Source: an uncultured Erythrobacter sp. (lineage in GTDB: Bacteria; Pseudomonadota; Alphaproteobacteria; Sphingomonadales; Sphingomonadaceae). From it: a stretch of DNA of 11,008 bases. The stretch lies in NCBI GenBank assembly GCA_947258465.1, contig CAMYIQ010000090.1, positions 1 to 11,008 of the forward strand, in the 5' to 3' direction. Positions 1 to 6,330 of the stretch are shown here, in pieces (position 1 is the stretch's first letter; each line of letters starts with the position of its first letter). The position numbers were made by a program, and so were the translations under genes. Under the pieces are notes generated by a model. The model saw only the letters and a program-made list of their open reading frames with translations. It was not told the origin of the DNA and did no database searches.

Positions 1-717
1 CTCGTCCATGCTCTCGACCCTGCATTGGGCGATCCTCCATCGAAAGGCGAGCTTGACCGACGGATGCGCTCCGTACTTCCTCATCCGGATGCACGGGTCA
101 CCTTCCGATATCCAATTGAGCGCGCCGATCTGGCAATCGTTGGCATTGCCCAAGAAGAACAGGCCATGCTGATCGTGCTCGGCGTGGCACGGTTCAACAA
201 CATGCGGGACTTCTTTCTGGGGACGGCGGTGGATTATGTAATCCGCCATTCCTCGATACCCACATTGGTGGTCAAGAGCCGCCCGGTCGATTCCTATAAC
301 CAGATCGTTTCAGCGACGGATTTCTATCCACCCTCCCGTTACGCCCTTGAAGATGCCGCAGACCTGTTTCCCGATGCCGATTTCCAGTTGATCCACGCTT
401 ATCACGTGCCCTTCGAAGGATGGCAAAAGGCGGCTTACGTCCGCAACCAAGTGAAAGAGGCCGAAAGCAAGGTCTTCAGGGAGTTCATGAACGAGCTGCG
501 GCCCGAAACGCAGAAGAGGGTCACGCCCCACCTCGTCTATGGCAGTCCCGGCGGTGCGCTAGCGAAGGAAATCCGTGAAAGCGAAGCGGGCCTGCTTGTG
601 CTGGGAACGCATGGGGAATCCGCCCTGAGGCACGCGACGATCGGCAGCACGGCCAGCGAACTGCTACGCAGGCTTCCCATAGACACGCTCATCATCAAGA
701 GCGGGGATCGAGACTGA
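1..717 (+). CDS. Tandem universal stress protein (UspA family), 5' end outside window
   Basis: The frame is open from base 1 and stops with TGA at 715-717, giving 238 visible residues. The true start is upstream; the TTG at 25 is probably internal. Two Usp units are visible. The end of the first is LGVARFNNMRDFFLGTAVDY, a version of the nucleotide loop in which the second glycine is replaced by Arg. The second unit is complete and begins around YNQIVSATDF. It carries the ATP-binding signature G-x2-G-x9-G-S/T in GTHGESALRHATIGSTA, followed by a terminal hydrophobic strand (DTLIIK). Double-domain Usp proteins are soluble, and many bind ATP and accumulate under stress. From the intact loop I infer that the second half binds nucleotide and the first may not. 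The gene converges on the GFA gene, with 42 bases between the stop codons. Confidence 0.88.
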   Translation, partial: LVHALDPALGDPPSKGELDRRMRSVLPHPDARVTFRYPIERADLAIVGIAQEEQAMLIVLGVARFNNMRDFFLGTAVDYVIRHSSIPTLVVKSRPVDSYNQIVSATDFYPPSRYALEDAADLFPDADFQLIHAYHVPFEGWQKAAYVRNQVKEAESKVFREFMNELRPETQKRVTPHLVYGSPGGALAKEIRESEAGLLVLGTHGESALRHATIGSTASELLRRLPIDTLIIKSGDRD

Positions 718-722
718 GCGAA

Positions 723-781
723 GGCGGGCTTGTCGCTTTCGGTTCCGCTATTGGGCGGATCAGTCGAAGCGAAAGCCCGCC
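723..781. terminator. Nested hairpin between converging genes, possible bidirectional terminator
   Basis: Bases 723-741 pair with 765-781: 17 pairs with two single-base bulges, including a perfect 9-base arm GGCGGGCTT against AAGCCCGCC. The 23-base loop holds a second stem, TCCGC (744-748) with GCGGA (755-759). The right arm includes the last codons of the minus-strand GFA gene. No run of T follows on either strand, so this is not a textbook intrinsic terminator. Its place between two converging stop codons is what suggests termination or 3'-end protection of both transcripts. Confidence 0.5.
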
Positions 782-1194
782 GCCTCTGCCTCGGCGATCA
801 CTTCCTGACCGGTCTGGCGCGGATGGTCGCCTTCGATGCGGCACCAATCGGCACGTTCATCGACGAAAATCTCTTTCTCGACGGCGTATTTGGCCGCCGC
901 ATCGAACAGGCCGGCGGAGAAGCTGCGATTGCCGGTCGGCAAAAAGCGGTACCAGAGGTTGCTGCCGCATTTCGAGCAGAAGGCGCGTTCGGCCCATTCG
1001 CTCGATCGGTAGGCCGTAATCGTATCCCCGCCGGAAACCTCGGCATTTTCACCCGTCTGCGCGCTGTAGAACGATCCGCCCCAGCGGCGACACATGTCGC
1101 ACTGGCAGATTTCGATCTCGTGCCTGGGGCCATCGAGCGCGATGGTGACCGCGCCGCACAGGCAATGCCCGTCGATCCGCTCGGCGCCGCTCAA
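760..1194 (-). CDS. GFA family zinc-binding protein (glutathione-dependent formaldehyde-activating enzyme fold)
   Basis: The product has 144 residues, a usual size for single-domain GFA proteins. The Cys motifs of this fold are present in order: GHCLCG (Cys11, Cys13), CQCDMCRRWGG (Cys30, Cys32, Cys35) and FCSKCGSNLWYRF (Cys73, Cys76). They would build one structural and one catalytic-type zinc site. The named member of the family was reported to speed formation of S-hydroxymethylglutathione, but most homologues have no proven substrate, so formaldehyde chemistry here is only inference. The chosen start is TTG at 1194-1192. No other start codon lies close in frame before the first Cys pair, and this TTG overlaps the stop of the upstream Lrp gene as TTGA. 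That arrangement implies co-transcription and translational coupling. Longer versions reaching back to 1545 in this frame run antiparallel-free but out of frame through the Lrp gene and are not credible. Confidence 0.87.
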   Translation of the reverse strand: MSGAERIDGHCLCGAVTIALDGPRHEIEICQCDMCRRWGGSFYSAQTGENAEVSGGDTITAYRSSEWAERAFCSKCGSNLWYRFLPTGNRSFSAGLFDAAAKYAVEKEIFVDERADWCRIEGDHPRQTGQEVIAEAEAAGFRFD

Positions 1195-1652
1195 AGTGGA
1201 ACGCCCGGTTCGTGCTTGCTGGTGCGGATGGTGAGCGAGGTCTTCACGCTTTCGACATTGGGCGCCGGCGTCAGCTTGCTGGTCAGAAACTCCTGAAAGC
1301 TCTGCAGATCCTTGCTGACTATCTTGATGATGAAATCGATCTCGCCGTTGAGCATGTGCACCTCGCGCACATCGGGCAGGTCCTTCATTGCCGCTTCGAA
1401 TTCGCGCAAGGCATCCTCGGCCTGGCTCTTGAGGCTGACCATAGCAAAGACCGTGATCGAAAAGCCCAGCTTCGAAGGATCGAGGTCGGCATGATAGCCC
1501 TTGATCACCCCCTCTTCCTCCAGCGCGCGCACACGGCGCAGGCATGGCGGAGCCGTCAACCCCACCCGATGGGCTAGCTCGACATTGGTGATCCGCCCCT
1601 CATCCTGGAGTTCACCCAGCAACCGGCGGTCTATATCGTCGAGATTGGCCAT
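1191..1652 (-). CDS. Lrp/AsnC family transcriptional regulator
   Basis: The product has 153 residues, the standard Lrp length. Residues about 5-60 form the winged helix-turn-helix: an opening DDIDRRLLGELQDEGRITN, then VELAHRVGLTAPPCLRRVRA as the HTH, then a wing at GVIKGYHADLDP. Residues about 68-145 form the RAM ligand-sensing and oligomerisation domain, with alternating strands and helices and a VREVHMLNGEIDFIIKI core. Members usually act as octamers or dimers that sense amino acids or other small molecules and often control their neighbours and themselves. The start ATG at 1652-1650 is preceded by AGGGA with 8 bases of spacing. The gene is first in a two-gene unit with the GFA gene, and the likely target is this unit or the divergent kinase promoter region. 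The ligand cannot be read from the sequence. Confidence 0.93.
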   Translation of the reverse strand: MANLDDIDRRLLGELQDEGRITNVELAHRVGLTAPPCLRRVRALEEEGVIKGYHADLDPSKLGFSITVFAMVSLKSQAEDALREFEAAMKDLPDVREVHMLNGEIDFIIKIVSKDLQSFQEFLTSKLTPAPNVESVKTSLTIRTSKHEPGVPL

Positions 1653-1879
1653 AGATTGTGTCCCTGCTACCCTTATGCCAAAGGCAGGGCATCGCGAAAC
1701 TTCCACGAAATGTTGACAACGCGATGCAGCCATCTTGGCTAACATTATTATCTTTGCCAGCAATTGTCCCGCTTTGCAACGCGCAGGCAACTTTCCGTTC
1801 AGCCTAAGTTTTACAGCTGTAGAAACCCTGGGCTGCGACAAGGTAAGGCCCGCCTGCCGCCACCGATTCCGGAGAACCG
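1653..1879. promoter_or_regulatory. Divergent intergenic region between Lrp and kinase genes
   Basis: These 227 non-coding bases must hold the promoters for both divergent units. A perfect TTGACA hexamer lies at 1713-1718 on the plus strand. No good -10 sits at the ideal 17-base distance: TGGCTA at 1736 is poor, and TAACAT at 1740 is too far. The stretch 1739-1757 is locally AT-rich, unlike the surroundings. No clear Lrp-type dyad was found by eye. The placement is certain, the promoter itself is tentative. Confidence 0.35.
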
Positions 1880-3676
1880 ATGCATTTCGACGACCGCCTT
1901 GCCACTGTGCTGCGCCACCGCGCCGCCGGCGAGCGTGCGGCGAAAACACAGTTCCGCCAGTTGCTCGATCTGCTCGGAGAGCGCCCGCAAGCGGGCGATC
2001 CGGCGCTGAAAGCGGCGGCATATCTGCGCTTGATCGCGTTGGCGGAAGTCATTTCGGTGGATGATCGGGCCGCCATACTGGGCGAAAATGGTTGGCGCTT
2101 CCGCAATCCCGAGCTGGTCCGCTGGTTCGGCGAAGCGCATCCCTCGATCGCCGGGGCCGCACTGTATCGTGCCCGGCTCACGGGCGAGGAATGGACGGAG
2201 CTCATTCCCCGCTTGCCGATCCGCGCGCGTGGTTTCCTGCGCCATCGCAGGGATTTGCCGGAGGCGGCGGTTCGTATTCTCGATCGGCTCGGCGTGGCGG
2301 ATCGCGCATTGCCCGTGCCGGTCGATCCGGAGCAGCCCCAAGAAGTCGAAGAGGCGGAGACACCCCCTCTAAACCTGCATGAGCCCGAACCGCTGATATT
2401 GCGCCCAGCGAATGAAAACGGCGTCTCCGACAATCCGCCGGAAGATGCCGCCCCTTCCGCTCCACCTGGCGCGGTTGCGGAAGCTTCCATGCAGCGTGTT
2501 TCGAACGAGCCGGCAGGCAAATCGGAAAACATCCGAGCCTTGGTCGAACGGATAGAGAGCTTTCGCAAGACGCGCGACCCGGCGTCGCCATCGGGCGACG
2601 CGCCGACGCTCCCTCTGGCGGAACTCGACGACATTCCCCAGCGCAAACCGCTCGACACTTTCAGTTTCGGGACCAATTCGGAAGGCCGCATCGACTGGGC
2701 AGAGCCGCATATTGCGTCGATGGTCGTCGGGATCGACCTGTCTCAGCGCCGCAACGATACGCAGGCCGGGGAAGATTTTGTGACGGCATTCGTCAATCGC
2801 CAGCCCGTGCGGGGCGTAGCGGTGCATTTGCGCGGTGCGGAGGCGATCGAGGGTGAGTGGATCGTCGATGCCGCCCCCCGTTTCACGCATAGCGATGGCC
2901 GCTTCTATGGCTATGTCGGGCGGTTTCGCCGAGCGGTCGCTCCTCTCGACGATCGAGCCCAGCGAGGGGCGGACCGCCTGCGCCAACTGCTTCACGAATT
3001 GCGTACGCCGGTCAATGCGATGCAAGGCTATGCCGAGGTTATCCAGCAGCAGGTTTTCGGCCCGACACCGCACGAATACCGCGCGCTTGCCGCCTCGATC
3101 GCAGGCGATTCCGCGCATATCCTAGCCGGGTTCGATGAATTGGACCGGTTGGCTCGGCTTGAAACCGGAGCGCTCGACCTGGAGGCGGGTGAAAGCGATT
3201 TCGCGGCCATCGTCCGCGCGCAACTGGACCAGTTGCAAACCGTGCTGGGCCCGCGCGTCGCGCGGTTCGACGCTCGTATTGCCGACCGACCCGCCGCACT
3301 CGCGCTCGCACAGAAAGAAGCGGAGATGCTTGGCTGGCGGGTGTTGGCAACGCTGGCCGGCGCGACCGCTGCCGGGGAAACCGTATCGCTTGTCATGGGA
3401 CTCGACGACGAACAGGTAACGCTTCGCGCGCGGCTTCCCGCCAAGCTGGCGGATGCGGACAATATTTTCGCGTCGGAAGTCCGCTCCGGCGGCAGCACTT
3501 TGAGCTCGGGCATTTTCGGAGCAGGCTTCTCCCTGCGGCTCGCCCGTGCGGAAGCCCGCGCGGCCGGCGGCGAACTCGCACGCGTGGAAGACGCGCTGGT
3601 TCTGAACCTCCCGCTCTTGACCGGCACCCGGACGCTGCCTAGCCCTGCCGGTGCGCCAGATCGCGCGACCGGCTAG
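1880..3676 (+). CDS. Cytoplasmic PAS-domain histidine kinase with degenerate ATPase domain
   Basis: The product has 598 residues and no signal peptide or membrane segment. In order: an all-helical N-terminal region (about 1-140, rich in Arg, Leu and Ala) of a kind I cannot name; a Pro- and Glu-rich linker (about 144-250); a PAS-like domain (about 259-352, from DTFSFGTNSEGRIDW to FYGYVGRFRR); a dimerisation/phosphoacceptor helix with the H-box LLHELRTPVNAMQGYAEV, phosphoacceptor His372; and a C-terminal ATPase-like region. In that last region the usual N-box asparagine is not evident (WRVLATLAGATAAGE, about 486-500) and no DxG motif is seen, but a G2-like segment GIFGAGFSLRLARAEARAAGG-type loop survives from Gly544. 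It may therefore be a weak kinase, a phosphatase or a scaffold. No response regulator gene lies in the window. Start ATG 1880 has GGAG with 5 bases of spacing. The deacetylase gene follows after 54 bases. Confidence 0.82.
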   Translation: MHFDDRLATVLRHRAAGERAAKTQFRQLLDLLGERPQAGDPALKAAAYLRLIALAEVISVDDRAAILGENGWRFRNPELVRWFGEAHPSIAGAALYRARLTGEEWTELIPRLPIRARGFLRHRRDLPEAAVRILDRLGVADRALPVPVDPEQPQEVEEAETPPLNLHEPEPLILRPANENGVSDNPPEDAAPSAPPGAVAEASMQRVSNEPAGKSENIRALVERIESFRKTRDPASPSGDAPTLPLAELDDIPQRKPLDTFSFGTNSEGRIDWAEPHIASMVVGIDLSQRRNDTQAGEDFVTAFVNRQPVRGVAVHLRGAEAIEGEWIVDAAPRFTHSDGRFYGYVGRFRRAVAPLDDRAQRGADRLRQLLHELRTPVNAMQGYAEVIQQQVFGPTPHEYRALAASIAGDSAHILAGFDELDRLARLETGALDLEAGESDFAAIVRAQLDQLQTVLGPRVARFDARIADRPAALALAQKEAEMLGWRVLATLAGATAAGETVSLVMGLDDEQVTLRARLPAKLADADNIFASEVRSGGSTLSSGIFGAGFSLRLARAEARAAGGELARVEDALVLNLPLLTGTRTLPSPAGAPDRATG

Positions 3677-3730
3677 GACACGTCTATTATTTCAAGCGCC
3701 AATCTTCTCGATCCGCCGAAGCCTGCGCAG

Positions 3731-4690
3731 ATGGCCCGTTTCGCGGATGACTTCGGCCAACGCTCGTTGTTGACGGTCGATACCGAGGAAGAATTCGAGT
3801 GGAACGACAGCTTCCGCAGCGACGGGTATGGCCTTGCCCATGTGCGGTGGATCGCGAAGTTCCAGCAATTCTGCGAAGGGATCGGCGTGGTGCCGGTCTA
3901 TCTGGTCGATTGGCCGATTGCGAAGGATCGGCAGGCGCAAGACATTATCGGCGATGCGGTGGCGCGCGGCAAAGCCGAAGTGGGGGTACAGCTACACCCC
4001 TGGGTCAATCCCCCGCTGAAAGAGGAAATCTGCACTCGAAACAGTTTTGCCGGCAACCTGCCGCCATCGCTCGAAGAAGAGAAGTTTCGCCGCCTGCGCG
4101 ATGCGATCGAAAAGGGTTTCGAGGCAGCACCGCTGATTTATCGTGCTGGGCGCTATGGCCTCGGCACGCAGACCGCCCGCTATCTTTGCGCACAGGGCAT
4201 TGCGATCGATAGTTCGGTCCGCTCGCGCTATGATTATTCGCGCCGTCATGGACCCGACTACAGCCGCCACCCGGTGGCGCCCTATTGGGTCGATCCCGAC
4301 AAACGGTTGCTCGAACTTCCGCTCACCACAGTGTTCTGGGGCATGCTGCGCCAACAGGGGCCGCAGATCTTTCCGCTGGTCGAAAAGCTGCCTCGACTAG
4401 GGGGGCTGCTCGCCAAGACCGGCATGCTCGAACGCATCGCGCTGACCCCCGAGGGCGTTTCGCTCGATGAGGCTCTTCGCGGCTGCGACATCGCGATCGA
4501 CGATGGCCTTCCGGTTCTGGTGCTGAGCTTCCACAGTCCGTCCTTGGCCCCGGGCCATACACCCTATGTGCGCGACGAAGACGACCTCGACATCCTCTAT
4601 GACTGGCTACGGGGCGTCTACGCCTATCTCGATTCGCGCGGGGTGCAGTCGACCACGGTTGCGGAAATCATGGCGGCAGTGGACTCCTAG
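3731..4690 (+). CDS. WalW-type polysaccharide deacetylase family protein
   Basis: The product has 319 residues with a NodB-like deacetylase fold and no signal peptide, so it looks cytoplasmic. Visible motifs: LLTVDTEEEFEW (Asp17, motif 1), VGVQLHPW (His89, motif 2), YRAGRYG (Arg138 and Arg141, motif 3) and VLSFHSPSL (His268, motif 5). The second metal His of the classical HxxxH motif is absent, because the sequence reads HPWVN. This shortened form is, as I recall, usual in the sphingomonad proteins labelled WalW. The family would remove acetyl groups from a sugar polymer or precursor, but the substrate is unknown. ATG 3731 is the only sensible start, since the frame contains no other ATG, GTG or TTG back to the kinase stop codon. 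Ribosome binding signal is weak, which fits translation after the upstream kinase gene on one transcript. Confidence 0.85.
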   Translation: MARFADDFGQRSLLTVDTEEEFEWNDSFRSDGYGLAHVRWIAKFQQFCEGIGVVPVYLVDWPIAKDRQAQDIIGDAVARGKAEVGVQLHPWVNPPLKEEICTRNSFAGNLPPSLEEEKFRRLRDAIEKGFEAAPLIYRAGRYGLGTQTARYLCAQGIAIDSSVRSRYDYSRRHGPDYSRHPVAPYWVDPDKRLLELPLTTVFWGMLRQQGPQIFPLVEKLPRLGGLLAKTGMLERIALTPEGVSLDEALRGCDIAIDDGLPVLVLSFHSPSLAPGHTPYVRDEDDLDILYDWLRGVYAYLDSRGVQSTTVAEIMAAVDS

Positions 4691-4746
4691 CGCTTGCAAG
4701 GCTCTCTCGGCGAGGCTAGGCGCGCTGTTCCGCACGGCGTGGCTGG

Positions 4747-4823
4747 GGGCCTGTAGCTCAGTTGGTTAGAGCTGGCCGCTCATAACGGCTAGGTCGCGGG
4801 TTCGAGTCCTGCCGGGCCCACCA
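4747..4823 (+). tRNA. tRNA with anticodon CAU, probably tRNA-Ile2 (lysidine-modified)
   Basis: A full cloverleaf can be drawn: acceptor GGGCCTG with CGGGCCC (one G-U pair), D stem GCTC/GAGC, anticodon stem GGCCG/CGGCT with loop CTCATAA (anticodon 4781-4783), T stem GCGGG/CCTGC, discriminator A and encoded CCA. It is not initiator tRNA, because the first base pair is G-C and the anticodon stem lacks the three G-C pairs. The acceptor pairs C4-G69 and C5-G68 match bacterial tRNA-Ile2, in which TilS converts C34 to lysidine to read AUA. Elongator tRNA-Met usually differs at these pairs. Simple anticodon-based annotation would call it Met. Confidence 0.93.
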
Positions 4824-4851
4824 AGCCTGGCGCCTTGCGGGAAAAATCGGT

Positions 4852-4928
4852 CGGGGAGTGGCGCAGCCTGGTAGCGCACTTGTTTTGGGTACAAGGGGTC
4901 GCTGGTTCGAATCCAGTCTCCCCGACCA
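4852..4928 (+). tRNA. tRNA-Pro(UGG)
   Basis: Cloverleaf: acceptor CGGGGAG with CTCCCCG, D stem GCGC/GCGC, anticodon stem CTTGT/ACAAG with loop TTTGGGT (anticodon TGG), T stem GCTGG/CCAGT, discriminator A and encoded CCA. The C1-G72 first pair and A73 fit bacterial proline tRNAs. It lies 28 bases after the preceding tRNA on the same strand, so the two are probably made from one precursor. Confidence 0.96.
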
Positions 4929-5004
4929 GCATTTCGGGATACGAAGCCGCTCATGGGCGGTTCCTGCCGGGAATGCGCAAGCGACAGCGCGGGAGTTGCA
5001 CCGC

Positions 5005-6330
5005 TTGAACACCTCCGCCTCTTCCAGCATCGATGCCCGCCTGATCTGGGCGATCGCGCTGCCTGCCATGCTCACCAATATAGCGACCGCGCTGATCGGC
5101 GTGGGCGATATGTGGATCGTCGGCCGCCTCGGCGATGCGCCGACCCAAGGCGCGGTCGATGTCGGTGCGAAACTGTTCGCCGCCCTGTTCACCGTGATGA
5201 ACTTTCTCAAGACCGGCACGACCGGTCTGGTAGCGCAGGAAAGCACGCGTTCCGGCGCACGGGCGCAGGCGGAAGTGCTGCTGAAGGGGCTCGTCGTCGG
5301 GTTGTCGATTGCCGCTTTGCTGTTGGTCGCCAAACCGTTCCTGATGCCGCTGCTGCTCGATGCGCTGGGCGCACAGGATCAGGTTCGCTCCGCCGCCATC
5401 GTTTATGCGGATATCCGTTACTGGAGCGCCCCTGCGGTGCTGGTCAATTTCGCCCTCGTCGGTTTTCTCATCGGGCGCAGGCGGATGCGCGAAGTCCTGG
5501 CGATCGAGGTCTGCTACAATCTCCTCAATGTCGCCCTGGGCCTCTTTCTGGCGTTGGGACTCGACTGGGGAATTGCGGGAATCGGATGGTCAAGCTTCAT
5601 GGCGGAATTCGCCAAGTTAGCCGTGACCGCCGCGCTGATCTGGCACTTTGCGGGCCGCGACATTCGCGCCGCCCTGGCGGCAAGGACAAGCTTGTCGCCA
5701 CGCGCGCTAAAGCCCTTCCTCGCCGTCAATCGCGACCTGTTTCTGCGCACGGTAGTGCTAATGATCGCAGTTGCCGCCCTCACCCGCCTGGGCGCCGAAC
5801 GCGGCCCGGTGGTGCTGGCCGCGAATGGCATAGTCTACCAGCTTTTCGTGCTCGCCGCGCTCTTGCTCGACGGGTTCGAAAACGCGGCTCAAGTGCTCAA
5901 TGGAGAGCGGGCCGGCGCCGCGGACAGGGAGGGGTTCACCGCCCATATTCGTGCCATCTTGCTTCGCTGTCTCGGCGTGGCCATCTTGCTGGCGATCGTC
6001 TTCGCGTTTTTCGGCGGAATGATCACCGACAGTTTCGCCGCTACGCCCGCGGTTGCGGCCGAAGCGCGCAGGCTGTGGCCGTGGCTGGTGGCGATACCGC
6101 TGGCAGGCTTCGCCGGCTTCGTACTCGACGGAGTGTTCGTGGGCGCAAGCTGGACCCGTGCGCTTCTGAGTTCGATGGCGGGGGCAGTGGCGGCTTACGG
6201 CCTGTTTCTATGGCTGAGCTGGCCGCTCGGAAACCATGGCCTGTGGGCCAGCTTCATCGCTTTCTTGCTGCTTCGTCCGGCACTTCAATTGGCGATGCTG
6301 CCAGCGCTGCTACGCAAGAGCTTCGGCTAG
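5005..6330 (+). CDS. MATE family efflux transporter, DinF-like
   Basis: The product has 441 residues with about twelve hydrophobic helices in two repeated halves, the normal size and plan for multidrug and toxin extrusion antiporters of the inner membrane. Early motifs fit the DinF-type branch: LPAMLTNIATALIGVGDMWI in helix 1, and a GAVDVGAKLF to LKTGTTGLVAQ stretch in helix 2. Such proteins use a proton or sodium gradient to export cationic drugs or metabolites, but the substrate here cannot be read. The start chosen is TTG 5005, with GGGAG at 4991-4995 and 9 bases of spacing. The frame is open further back, but that extension would run into tRNA-Pro. It starts 76 bases after tRNA-Pro with no strong terminator between, so read-through from the tRNA promoter is possible. 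Its TAG stop overlaps the stop of the opposing cyclase gene. Confidence 0.9.
   Translation: MNTSASSSIDARLIWAIALPAMLTNIATALIGVGDMWIVGRLGDAPTQGAVDVGAKLFAALFTVMNFLKTGTTGLVAQESTRSGARAQAEVLLKGLVVGLSIAALLLVAKPFLMPLLLDALGAQDQVRSAAIVYADIRYWSAPAVLVNFALVGFLIGRRRMREVLAIEVCYNLLNVALGLFLALGLDWGIAGIGWSSFMAEFAKLAVTAALIWHFAGRDIRAALAARTSLSPRALKPFLAVNRDLFLRTVVLMIAVAALTRLGAERGPVVLAANGIVYQLFVLAALLLDGFENAAQVLNGERAGAADREGFTAHIRAILLRCLGVAILLAIVFAFFGGMITDSFAATPAVAAEARRLWPWLVAIPLAGFAGFVLDGVFVGASWTRALLSSMAGAVAAYGLFLWLSWPLGNHGLWASFIAFLLLRPALQLAMLPALLRKSFG

Noticed and set aside
730..1296. Plus-strand open frame of 188 codons opposite GFA
   Set aside because: GFA on the other strand has every expected Cys motif, and this frame shows none.
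1804..2691. Minus-strand open frame of 295 codons opposite the kinase start
   Set aside because: Ser- and Arg-rich composition typical of a shadow frame, and it would cover the divergent promoter region.
4686..4720. CCTAG and CTAGG inverted repeat after the deacetylase gene as a terminator
   Set aside because: Only five pairs around a 25-base interior with no stable inner stem and no T run.
4747..4928. tRNA genes as an integration site for a genomic island
   Set aside because: No integrase and no repeated tRNA 3' end were found within the window, and the flanking genes look native.
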